This document shows positions 1-6,925 of a stretch of 10,181 nucleotides of DNA, one piece after another. Below the pieces are notes generated by a model. The model searched no databases, was not told the origin of the DNA, and saw only the letters and a program-made list of their open reading frames with translations. Source of the stretch: Candidatus Latescibacterota bacterium. GTDB lineage: Bacteria; Latescibacterota; UBA2968; GCA-2709665. A program made the translations under genes and the position numbers. The first letter of the stretch is position 1. Each line of letters begins with the position of its first letter. The stretch is taken from positions 1 through 10,181 of the forward strand of contig JASLMQ010000975.1 of the NCBI GenBank assembly GCA_030746455.1, read 5' to 3'.

Positions 1-1
1 G

Positions 2-346
2 GCGCGTGGGGAGGACCATCCCCTTCGCGAAGGGGTCGCCGTGGAGTACCACTCCCGCCACTGGGGAGAGCGCCTGATGCCGCTGCGGGCCTGGCGCACG
101 CCGGACTGGAAGTACGTGGAGGCGATCGGGGGAGACGACGAGCTGTACGACCTGCGCGAAGATCCGGCGGAGACCCGAAACCTGGCCGAGGAGCCGGAGC
201 ACGCCGGCCAGAAGGCGCGGCTGCGCGATGGCCTCTACGCCTGGACGCGAGACTCCGGCGACCCCTGGCCGGAGGTGGTCCAGCCCGACAACCACGTGGA
301 ACTTCCAGAAGGACCGTGGCAAAAGCTTGCTGATGGGCAGACGTAG
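2..346 (+). CDS. Type I sulfatase, C-terminal part (5' end outside window)
   Basis: The frame is open from the left edge to the TAG at 344-346, giving about 114 visible residues, so this is the end of a longer gene. The visible part matches the C-terminal region of type I (alkaline phosphatase superfamily) sulfatases. It has VEYHSRHWGERL, then RAWRTPDWKYVE, then ELYDLREDPAETRNLA. In this family the lysine of the 'xxWKYV' strand is followed by the signature 'ELYDLxxDPxExxNLA' near the C terminus. The full sulfatase at 7000-8439 carries a related block, EFYDLEVDPLEQRN. The catalytic formylglycine cysteine and metal ligands would lie upstream and cannot be checked. Sulfatases of this class hydrolyse sulfate esters. 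The substrate is not readable here, but the neighbours point to a sulfated glycan. A GTG at 41 is in frame but is internal, not a start. The next gene begins 55 nt downstream. Confidence 0.85.
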   Translation, partial: ARGEDHPLREGVAVEYHSRHWGERLMPLRAWRTPDWKYVEAIGGDDELYDLREDPAETRNLAEEPEHAGQKARLRDGLYAWTRDSGDPWPEVVQPDNHVELPEGPWQKLADGQT

Positions 347-401
347 TCCGAATCGGTAGAGAGATACGGCCACTGAAGCAGCTCACGTCTGGAGGCATAC
401 C

Positions 402-2189
402 ATGTTTTACTGTATCCTCGCAATAGCGTCGGCAGCGATCCTGGTCGCTGTGACGGCCCTGAGCGCGTACGCACGCGACATCCACGTCTCGACCGAGGGA
501 TCGGCCGTTGGCGACGGAACGGCCGGCAAGCCTTTCCGCGGAATCGAGGACGCCCTTGCGCAGACGCGTCCGGGTGACACGGTCTGTGTGGCCGCGGGCA
601 TCTACGCTGGCCGAGTGGTCGTGCCCGTGTCGGGCGAAGCCGACAAGCCCATCGTGGTCCAGGGCGAGCGTGGCAAGGGCGGCGAGTGGTTGACGATCAT
701 CGACAGCTCGCTGCCGCTCGAGGTGGAGTGGGCCCCCGCGCCCGAGATCGGGGAGGGCGTGTACAAGGCGCCGTTCCCCGGGTACGAACCGATGCAGATG
801 CTCGTGGACGGCAAGTTCATCCCGCGTATCTGGCAAGACCACATGGCCGACGGCTCGGGCTTCGAGGCGTTGGCTTTTCCATCCGACCACGTCGTCGAGA
901 CCAACTACTACAAGCAGCCCATCCAGTACTGGGACACTATGGGTGCAATGATGGGCAACCGCGACGGGTGGACCTACATCCGCTTCCGTGACGGCGACGA
1001 TCCCAACCAGAAGTCGCTCCGCGCGGCGCCCGAAGGGGGCGGAGTGCATATCGAGGACCGCAAGCACGTCGTCCTGCGCGACCTGATGGTCCGGGGCGGC
1101 GAGAATTGCGTCCAGATCACTGGAAGCGAAGCCGCGCACAATACAGTCGAGAAGTGCCGTCTGGTCAACGGCGCCCAGCGGATCCAGATCAGCGATGGGG
1201 CATCGCACAATCAGGTCTGCGACAACGAGATGACGATCGATTTCTATGCGGAGACCTGCCAAACCGGTGCGTGGGGATACGACTCCGACGACGGAGAGGT
1301 CCCATACGAGCTCCTGCTCAAGCAGCAGTTCTACATACTCTACAAGCTCTTCTGTGGCCCCAACTCGACGTCTGACTACGGGGTGAGGCTGTCTCGCGTG
1401 GGTCTGGGCAACGAAGTTTGCCACAACCTCATCCACCGCGGCGGCCAGGGCATCAATCTCAATGACGGGCGGGACGTTCGGGTCCACCACAACACGGTCT
1501 ACGGGTTTTCGAGCATCGGGATTATCACGACGCTCAACCGGGTTTGTAGCGCGCAGGTCTACGAGAACACGGTCTATGACTGCAACATCAACCTGCGCAT
1601 CCACCATGTCAACGAGCCGGACCAGCCACACGAGCGCAGCGTGTACGTCTACCGCAATCGTTTCTGGAACCAGCCCCGCGTGGGCTCGCATATCTACTTC
1701 CACTACATGCCCGACCACGTGGTTCCCGAGGGCAAACACGCCAGGATCTACATCTATCAGAACACCTTTGCGGGGGGCATGCGTGGAATCAGTGTGTCCG
1801 GGTGGGCGCACGACCTCGGAGGGCTACCGCAGGCGGTGGCCGTGAACAACATCCTGTCGACCCGGGTCGCGTTTCACGCCGCGACGGCCTTCATCGCCGG
1901 AGACGAGATGTGGGGTGTGTTGGACGCCAACTGGTTGGGCGGGAACCTGAAGTCGGCCCATCCAGGACACGACTACCGCAATTCGGCGTGGTACGGGCAA
2001 CGGAACGTTTGCGAAGAAGGTCGGAGCCTGTGGGAGGCGGCTGAGATGCCGGACTTCGAGGCGCCGCTGGAAGATGACCTAGTGAATGCTGGTCTCGACC
2101 TCTCGAAGGAGCAGGAGGCCCGCGGCCGGCGGTTCGGACCGCTGCCGGGCGTGGCGCCGGAACACGCGCGGCGGATCGGGGCCTACTGA
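402..2189 (+). CDS. Secreted right-handed parallel beta-helix protein (DUF1565/pectate-lyase-like)
   Basis: A 595-residue protein whose ATG is preceded by GGAGG at 391-395 (6-nt spacing). Residues 1-24 form a hydrophobic signal peptide with a plausible AYA cleavage site before R25, so export is likely. Residues about 26-100 resemble the DUF1565-type N-cap of carbohydrate-active beta-helix proteins (DIHVSTEGSAVGDGTAGKPF, then GIEDALAQTRPGDTV, then DKPIVVQGERG). Residues about 210-490 contain irregular PbH1-like coils. 'Asn-Thr/Arg-hydrophobic' turns recur at N364, N389, N419, N454 and N483, 25-35 residues apart (HHNTVYG, YENTVYD, YRNRFW, YQNTFAG, VNNILS). This fold is shared by polysaccharide lyases, epimerases, some glycosidases and binding proteins. 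I see no motif that fixes the reaction. It is the only gene here with a clear signal peptide. It sits 31 nt before the first propeller gene, probably in the same operon, so a role in attacking or binding the extracellular polymer is the best inference. Confidence 0.85.
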   Translation: MFYCILAIASAAILVAVTALSAYARDIHVSTEGSAVGDGTAGKPFRGIEDALAQTRPGDTVCVAAGIYAGRVVVPVSGEADKPIVVQGERGKGGEWLTIIDSSLPLEVEWAPAPEIGEGVYKAPFPGYEPMQMLVDGKFIPRIWQDHMADGSGFEALAFPSDHVVETNYYKQPIQYWDTMGAMMGNRDGWTYIRFRDGDDPNQKSLRAAPEGGGVHIEDRKHVVLRDLMVRGGENCVQITGSEAAHNTVEKCRLVNGAQRIQISDGASHNQVCDNEMTIDFYAETCQTGAWGYDSDDGEVPYELLLKQQFYILYKLFCGPNSTSDYGVRLSRVGLGNEVCHNLIHRGGQGINLNDGRDVRVHHNTVYGFSSIGIITTLNRVCSAQVYENTVYDCNINLRIHHVNEPDQPHERSVYVYRNRFWNQPRVGSHIYFHYMPDHVVPEGKHARIYIYQNTFAGGMRGISVSGWAHDLGGLPQAVAVNNILSTRVAFHAATAFIAGDEMWGVLDANWLGGNLKSAHPGHDYRNSAWYGQRNVCEEGRSLWEAAEMPDFEAPLEDDLVNAGLDLSKEQEARGRRFGPLPGVAPEHARRIGAY

Positions 2190-2203
2190 TCCCTGCAGGG
2201 TAC

Positions 2204-2214
2204 GGGGAGGAGGG
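2204..2214 (+). promoter_or_regulatory. Strong Shine-Dalgarno fixing the GTG start at 2221
   Basis: The string GGGGAGGAGGG contains two overlapping GGAGG cores (2206-2210 and 2209-2213). The second ends 7 nt before the GTG at 2221. The frame is open further upstream (to at least 2086), but that part overlaps the beta-helix gene and translates to arginine-rich shadow sequence. The ATG at 2216 is in another frame and stops after two codons (ATG GAG TGA). Confidence 0.75.
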
Positions 2215-2220
2215 CATGGA

Positions 2221-3723
2221 GTGACGGAGCCTAACGGAGATCCAGTGGCCATTGGGTCGCGGCTGGAGCTGATGGTGGACGATCACCTGCTGGAACGGTT
2301 CTCGGGCGAGGCGGGCCTGCACCTGCACCGACCCGTCGCGCGCGAGGTGGTGTTCCCGAACGAGTCCGATCCGGTCGCATTCGAAGAGGGACACGGACTG
2401 CGCGCCGGGCATGCCTACATGACCGTCCTCCAGGATGGGGATGTCTACCGGATGTATTACGGGGTATCCCGGTTCTTCTTCGATAAGGCAAAGCACACCC
2501 GGGTCTTCTACTACGCGGAGAGCAGGGACGGCCTCCGGTGGGAAACCCCGAACCTGGGCCTGTTCGAGTTCGAGGGATCGCGGGACAACAACATCGTCTG
2601 GTGGCAGGACGACTCGGACCGGTTTTCGGCGGTGAGCTTCTCTCCCTACATAGACGAGAATCCCGCCTGTACGCCCGAGCATCGGTACAAGGCCCTGGTC
2701 CACCCGCTGCGGAAAGGTGAGAGCAGAGCGAAGGGGCTCTATGCCCTCAGCTCACCCGACGGTATCCACTGGTCTGCCCTCAGTGCGCAGCCGGGGATCA
2801 CCGACGGGGCATTCGATTCACAGAACCTGGGATTCTGGGACGGGGTTCGTGGGGAGTACCACGCATACTGGCGAGACTTCTACGAAGGCCCGGGAGGCAT
2901 GCGGTTCCGCGGGATCAAGACGGCGACCTCAGCGGACTTCCTGAACTGGGGGTCGCCAGAATGGCTAAACTATCCGGGCGCGGATCCGGAGGAGCTCTAC
3001 ACCAACCAGGTGATCCCCTACTATCGTGCGCCCCATATCTTCGTGGGCTTCCCCTCGCGCTACGTGGCACGCCCGTGGTCGGAGGCGACGGAGGATCTGC
3101 CCGAGCCGGAGCGCCGACGCTCGATCATTAAGCGGGGCGGAAGCGAGCGTCTGGGCACGGCGCTGACCGATACGGTGTTCATGTCCAGCCGCGACGGCGT
3201 CCGGTTCAACCGCTGGGGCGAGGCGTTCATCCGTCCCGGATTGCGGGGACGCGACAACTGGATCTACGGGGACAACTACGCGAACTGGGGCATCGTCACC
3301 ACGGCGTCCGATATGGATGGCGCGCCCGATGAGCTGACCTTCTATGTTGCCGAGGGCAGCCGCAGGGACCATTACAGCAAGGTCTATCGGCGCTACACGC
3401 TGCGCGTCGATGGATTCGTGTCTGTCCGGGCCTCTCGACGCGGTGGCGAGGTGATCACGCGTCCTCTGACCTTCGAGGGGAAAGAGCTCGTGCTCAACTT
3501 CTCGGCCTCGGCGGCGGGCGGCATCCGGGCGGAGCTGCAGGACATCCAGGGCGTGCCCATACCGGGATTCACGGTGGAGGATTGTGTGGAGGTGATCGGG
3601 GACGACCTGGAGCGGCGCGTGCGCTGGAAGGAAGGAGGGGGTGTCACACAGCTGGCCGGTTCTCCCGTGCGGTTGCGATTCCAGCTGGTGGATGCCGACA
3701 TTTTTTCGTTTCGGTTCAGGTAA
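2221..3723 (+). CDS. Beta-propeller glycosidase-like protein, paralogue 1 of 3 (GH32/GH43-like)
   Basis: A 500-residue protein from the GTG at 2221, chosen because of the strong ribosome binding site and because the family N-terminal motif LELMVDDHLL follows at once (DD at residues 20-21). Blade-hairpin motifs of the S-x-D-G-x-x-W/F type occur at S101 (AESRDGLRW, followed by ETPNLGLFEFEGSRDNNIVW), S178 (SSPDGIHW) and S323 (SSRDGVRF). The block FDSQNLGFWD...GEYHAYWRDF, around residues 200-220, is typical of proteins usually labelled glycosyl hydrolase family 32/43-like in sulfatase-rich genomes. From L394 (LRVDGFVSVRA) to the end is a beta-rich domain shared with the next two genes, with VITRPLTFEGKELVLN and LAGSPVRLRFQL. 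There is no signal peptide. I infer a five-bladed propeller plus a C-terminal beta-sandwich. Glycoside hydrolase activity is likely, but the substrate and catalytic residues are unknown. The gene sits 31 nt after the beta-helix gene and 48 nt before paralogue 2. Confidence 0.8.
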   Translation: MTEPNGDPVAIGSRLELMVDDHLLERFSGEAGLHLHRPVAREVVFPNESDPVAFEEGHGLRAGHAYMTVLQDGDVYRMYYGVSRFFFDKAKHTRVFYYAESRDGLRWETPNLGLFEFEGSRDNNIVWWQDDSDRFSAVSFSPYIDENPACTPEHRYKALVHPLRKGESRAKGLYALSSPDGIHWSALSAQPGITDGAFDSQNLGFWDGVRGEYHAYWRDFYEGPGGMRFRGIKTATSADFLNWGSPEWLNYPGADPEELYTNQVIPYYRAPHIFVGFPSRYVARPWSEATEDLPEPERRRSIIKRGGSERLGTALTDTVFMSSRDGVRFNRWGEAFIRPGLRGRDNWIYGDNYANWGIVTTASDMDGAPDELTFYVAEGSRRDHYSKVYRRYTLRVDGFVSVRASRRGGEVITRPLTFEGKELVLNFSASAAGGIRAELQDIQGVPIPGFTVEDCVEVIGDDLERRVRWKEGGGVTQLAGSPVRLRFQLVDADIFSFRFR

Positions 3724-3736
3724 AGCGGAGACGGCG

Positions 3737-3775
3737 ATGGCCGAAGCGCATCTACGAACGGAGGCGAGGCCGTGA
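3737..3775 (+). other. Possible 12-codon mini-ORF overlapping the next start (GTGA)
   Basis: ATG at 3737 has GGAG at 3727-3730 (6-nt spacing) and reads 12 codons (MAEAHLRTEARP). It stops at the TGA 3773-3775, which overlaps the GTG start of the downstream gene. It covers that gene's own ribosome binding site. It could give translational coupling, or it could be chance. No homologue is recognisable at this length. Confidence 0.2.
3760..3769 (+). promoter_or_regulatory. Shine-Dalgarno for the GTG start at 3772
   Basis: GGAGGCGAGG places a GGAGG core (3760-3764) 7 nt before the GTG at 3772. No ATG in the right frame has a comparable site, so GTG is the best start. This makes it the second gene in the window with a GTG start. 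Confidence 0.7.
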
Positions 3776-5172
3776 AGACGCTGCTGTTCTTCGACGACTG
3801 GTGGCTGCTCAGGCGGCTGAACATGGAACGCCGTCTGGGCACGCCCGAATGGGTACCGGAGGCGGTGCTGGAGGACAACATCTGCGAAGGCACGTGGAAC
3901 AACCCCTTCGTCTTTCGGGACGAGGAAACCGACAAGTGGATCGGTCTCTACGGCGGGCACTACTATCCCGAGCCGGGTGTACGCCACTCGACGGGCCTGA
4001 ATATCGCGGAGAGCGATGACGGCATCCACTGGGTGAAGCCCGACGTGAGCGAACGCGTGCCGATCCCGGACCGCAACCGGCCAAACCAGGTGTTGTCCGT
4101 CGGTACGTGCGACGGGGGCCCCGCCTTCCTGGACGAAAGGGACCCGGATCCAGAGCGAAGGCTGAAGCTCCTGTATTCGGGATACTCGGACCGCCGAATG
4201 GGCGGCGGCGACATGATGGCCCGGGAGCTGATGCTGGCGACTTCGGCGGATGGGTACGCTTGGCGGGTCGAGGCGCTCGAGAACTGGGGCGTCCGGCCGC
4301 TGGACGCACCGATCTCGGCGTTCTACAACGACGAGCTCGGGACCTACATGGTCAACTCCAGGCCCCTCCTGGGCGACCGAAGGGTAGCCCTCACACCCAC
4401 CAGTGACTTCAAGAGATTCGAGGATCCGATCCTCGTGATGCATCCGGATCCCGAGGACCCGCCACTCGTGCAGTTCTACGGGATGCCGGTCTATCCCTAC
4501 GACGGGATGTATATCGGTCTGCTCTGGCGTATCCACATCGACCCCTTTGTGCTGACCATCAGCCAGGGCGAGGTGGACTGCTGTCTCACCTACAGCCGGA
4601 ACGGCCTGGTGTTCAACCGAGCCTACCACGAGCCGTTCGTCCCTCGGAACCCGCGCGGGATGTATGGAGGAGGCTGCCTGTATCCGTCGTGCGTAGTCGT
4701 CGACGACGACCACCAGATTCGGCTCTATTCGGGCGCGTCGAAAACCGGCCATTTCCAGACGAACGCGGTGACCGATGCGGCACTCGCGCTCCATACGCTC
4801 CGGTTGGACGGGTTCGTGTACCTGGAATCCTACGCGACAACGGGCTCGGTCGCGACGCGGCCGGTGCAGTTCCACGGGCCGAACCTGACGCTGAATGTTT
4901 GCGCGCCGTACGGAACAGTGCGAGCGCAGCTGATCGACAGCGAGGGAAAGCCGTATCCGGGTTTCGGGTTCGAGGATTCGGTACCCTTCACGGGTGATGA
5001 ACTCTTCCACAGCCCGAAGTGGAAGGGCGACCCTGGTATCGCAACGCTCGGCGGGAGCCCTGTACACATTGAGATCGAGGTGACCCGTGGTGAGATCTAC
5101 GCCATCCGTGGCGACTTCACGATCAGCACTGCGAATCCGAACGTGTTGCGGGCGGTCGGCCATCAGTGGTGA
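3772..5172 (+). CDS. Beta-propeller glycosidase-like protein, paralogue 2 of 3 (shortest)
   Basis: A 466-residue protein beginning with GTG. The N terminus, KTLLFFDDWWLLRR, places the family DD motif at residues 8-9, much closer to the start than in paralogues 1 (20-21) and 3 (58-59). The three blade motifs are S81 (AESDDGIHW), S158 (ATSADGYAW) and S275 (YSRNGLVF, with Asn in place of Asp). The C-terminal domain starts at L343 (LRLDGFVYLES) and contains VATRPVQFHGPNLTLN, an AQLIDSEGKPYPG hairpin and LGGSPVHIEIEV, all alignable with the two neighbours. About 20 residues extend past that domain. No signal peptide is visible. The propeller region is clearly diverged from both neighbours, so a different substrate or linkage is likely (inference). 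The gene lies 48 nt after paralogue 1 and 27 nt before paralogue 3. It is probably a glycoside hydrolase-like protein, but activity is not proven by any motif I can name. Confidence 0.78.
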   Translation: MKTLLFFDDWWLLRRLNMERRLGTPEWVPEAVLEDNICEGTWNNPFVFRDEETDKWIGLYGGHYYPEPGVRHSTGLNIAESDDGIHWVKPDVSERVPIPDRNRPNQVLSVGTCDGGPAFLDERDPDPERRLKLLYSGYSDRRMGGGDMMARELMLATSADGYAWRVEALENWGVRPLDAPISAFYNDELGTYMVNSRPLLGDRRVALTPTSDFKRFEDPILVMHPDPEDPPLVQFYGMPVYPYDGMYIGLLWRIHIDPFVLTISQGEVDCCLTYSRNGLVFNRAYHEPFVPRNPRGMYGGGCLYPSCVVVDDDHQIRLYSGASKTGHFQTNAVTDAALALHTLRLDGFVYLESYATTGSVATRPVQFHGPNLTLNVCAPYGTVRAQLIDSEGKPYPGFGFEDSVPFTGDELFHSPKWKGDPGIATLGGSPVHIEIEVTRGEIYAIRGDFTISTANPNVLRAVGHQW

Positions 5173-5199
5173 CCCGGGACAGAGAGTGGAGGCAGGACG

Positions 5200-6771
5200 A
5201 TGAGTACAAGTGAGCTGGGCCCAGGCGGGATCCTGTACAACGGTATCCGGCTGCCCGACCTGCCGAACCGGGACCCGGAGGCGATCCGAGAGGGCGAGGC
5301 GATGCCCGTGCCCTATCTGGATTCCCCGCCGGACGTGATCCCGATCGACGTGGGACGACAGCTGTTCGTGGACGACTTTCTGGTTGCCGACACGACCCTG
5401 CGGCGCACGTTCCACAAGGCGGAGTACTGGGAGGGGAACCCGGTTCTCAAGCCTGAGAAGCGGTGGGAGTTCAGCTCCCGGCGGCCAACGGCCATGGCGT
5501 TCAGCGATGGGATCTTCTACGATCTGGAGGAGAAGCTCTTCCGGATGTGGTACCGGGCAGGAAGCACGACCTGTATCGCCACCTCGCAGGATGGGATGGA
5601 CTGGGAGCGGCCGGAGCTGGGTCTCATGCCCGGCACAAACATCGTTTGTCTGTCCGGGAGCCGGGACTCGTCCACGATATGGCCGGACCCCAAGTGCGAT
5701 GACCCGGAGGCGCGATACAAGATGTTCGTCTTCCACCGGGACCCCTGGAAGGCGTCCATCTATCTTTCCCCGGATGGGTATGACTGGCGCTTCAAGGGAT
5801 GGACCGGGACGGCCGGCGACCGCAGCACGATGTTCTACAACCCCTTTCGCAAGGTCTGGGTCTATAGCATCCGGGACCACATCCGGCGGGTCCCGGGCCC
5901 ATCGAAGTATCCGGACAATCCGCTCTGCCGCGCGCGGCGATACCGGGAATGCACCGATTTCGTCGAGGGCTCGACCTGGGAGGAGGGCGAGGCGGGCTGG
6001 TGGGTGGGTGCGGACCGCCTGGACGCGCGCCACCCCGAGGCGCCCGAGATCCGCCCGGAGCTCTACAACCTGGACGCCGTGGCCTACGAGAGTCTCATGC
6101 TCGGGCTGTTCAGCGTCTGGCAGTACCAGCCAACGGACCGGCCAAAGATCAATGAAGTGCAGTTTGGCTTCAGTCGGGACGGCCTGCACTGGGACCGGCC
6201 GTGCCGCGAGCCTATCATGGCGGTCTCGGAGGGGCGCGCCGACTGGAACTGGGGCAACTTGCAGTCGGCCGGCGGCTGCTGCCTGGTGGTGGAGGATCGG
6301 CTCTTCTTCTACGTGAGCGGCCGGAACTACGGCGAGGGTGAGGAACGTAAGGAGACGATGTCGATGGGGCTCGCCTTCATGCGCCGGGACGGGTTCGCCT
6401 CGATGGATGCGGGGGCTGCAGGAGGCACGCTCACGACCCGGCCGGTCCGATTCAGCGGAAGCCATCTCTACGTGAATGCCGATGCGGGCGACGGGGAGCT
6501 GCGGGTCGAGGCGCTCGACGAGGGTGGAGCGACGATTTCGCCCTTTGTCGTCGACAACTGCATCCCCATTCGAGCGGATGAGACGCGGAAGGTCGTATCG
6601 TGGAAGGGCGTAGAGGACCTGTCGCCGCTGGCGGGAAGGCCGGTGCGGTTCCGATTCCACCTGACCCATGGTCGGCTGTTCGCCTTCTGGGTGAGCCCGG
6701 AGCGATCGGGTGCGAGTAACGGGTTCGTGGCGGCGGGGGGGCCCGGATTTGGCGGGTCAAGGGATGCATAG
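5200..6771 (+). CDS. Beta-propeller glycosidase-like protein, paralogue 3 of 3 (longest)
   Basis: A 523-residue protein starting at an ATG with GGAGG at 5188-5192 (7-nt spacing). About 45 leading residues precede the hallmark IDVGRQLFVDDFLVADTTL (DD at 58-59), followed by NPVLKPEKRWE. This opening is typical of a large family in Planctomycetes and Lentisphaerae annotated as glycosyl hydrolase family 32-like or hypothetical. Blade motifs are S129 (ATSQDGMDW, then ERPELGL), S190 (YLSPDGYDW) and S325 (FSRDGLHW). A block ADWNWGNLQSAGG precedes the last blade. The shared C-terminal domain runs from M394 (MRRDGFASMDA) to about residue 505 and includes LTTRPVRFSGSHLYVN and LAGRPVRFRFHL. The last ~20 residues are a Gly/Ser-rich tail that crosses a run of seven G at 6735-6741. 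The paralogues lack this tail, so the 3' end is the least certain part. No signal peptide is visible. Confidence 0.82.
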   Translation: MSTSELGPGGILYNGIRLPDLPNRDPEAIREGEAMPVPYLDSPPDVIPIDVGRQLFVDDFLVADTTLRRTFHKAEYWEGNPVLKPEKRWEFSSRRPTAMAFSDGIFYDLEEKLFRMWYRAGSTTCIATSQDGMDWERPELGLMPGTNIVCLSGSRDSSTIWPDPKCDDPEARYKMFVFHRDPWKASIYLSPDGYDWRFKGWTGTAGDRSTMFYNPFRKVWVYSIRDHIRRVPGPSKYPDNPLCRARRYRECTDFVEGSTWEEGEAGWWVGADRLDARHPEAPEIRPELYNLDAVAYESLMLGLFSVWQYQPTDRPKINEVQFGFSRDGLHWDRPCREPIMAVSEGRADWNWGNLQSAGGCCLVVEDRLFFYVSGRNYGEGEERKETMSMGLAFMRRDGFASMDAGAAGGTLTTRPVRFSGSHLYVNADAGDGELRVEALDEGGATISPFVVDNCIPIRADETRKVVSWKGVEDLSPLAGRPVRFRFHLTHGRLFAFWVSPERSGASNGFVAAGGPGFGGSRDA

Positions 6772-6791
6772 CATGGATCCGCGGAGGCCTG

Positions 6792-6820
6792 GGAACTACG
6801 AAAGACGCGAAAAGCGCGAA
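6792..6820. repeat. Dispersed intergenic repeat, copy 1
   Basis: The segment GGAACTACG, then four variable bases, then ACGCGAAAAGCGCGAA. It matches 9177-9205 at 26 of 29 positions, with all differences inside the four-base variable part. Both copies lie just after a stop codon in noncoding DNA and are preceded by a similar GCGGA-containing segment. Confidence 0.8.
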
Positions 6821-6864
6821 CAAAGCAGAAGCATCACCACAGAGACCACTGAGAGCACCGAGAG
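6797..6864. repeat. Degenerate 9-nt periodic block in two registers
   Basis: The left part can be cut into the 9-mers TACGAAAGA, CGCGAAAAG and CGCGAACAA (6797-6823). After a short break comes CACAGAGAC, CACTGAGAG and CACCGAGAG (6838-6864). Each set shares a core (CGAA or GAGA) at a fixed phase. From memory, similar 'cacgaagga' and 'cacagagaa' 9-nt families are scattered between genes of several environmental bacteria. I could not check that here. Confidence 0.65.
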
Positions 6865-6891
6865 TCGAAGGGAAGGGCGACAGAGAATAGC

Positions 6892-6909
6892 CTGGGGCGT
6901 GAGCCCCGG
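6892..6909 (+). other. 7-bp hairpin with GUGA tetraloop
   Basis: CTGGGGC at 6892-6898 pairs with GCCCCGG at 6903-6909 (six Watson-Crick pairs and one G-U) around GTGA, a GNRA-type tetraloop. No T-run follows, so it is not a standard intrinsic terminator. It could be a REP-like palindrome or a transcript-stabilising hairpin. Confidence 0.45.
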
Positions 6910-6925
6910 CAGAGATAGCGGAAGC

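Noticed and set aside
2086..2220. Upstream extension of paralogue 1 to an earlier start at 2086
   Set aside because: The added 45 residues overlap the beta-helix gene in another frame and are Arg/Gly-rich. The GTG at 2221 has a far better ribosome binding site.
1891..2703. 270-codon open frame on the - strand across the beta-helix and paralogue 1 junction
   Set aside because: Overlaps two supported genes, low-complexity Arg/Pro-rich translation, no start signals. A shadow frame.
5384..6316. 310-codon + strand frame inside paralogue 3
   Set aside because: Arg/Ser/Gly-rich +1-frame shadow of the real gene, with no ribosome binding site or motif.
2965..6669. Very long open frame (1234 codons) on the - strand across the three propeller genes
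   Set aside because: It lies exactly antisense to three well-supported genes with recognisable motifs. Its translation is rich in Arg, His, Pro and Val with no domain, and it lacks a ribosome binding site. In GC-rich coding DNA one antisense frame is often free of stops.
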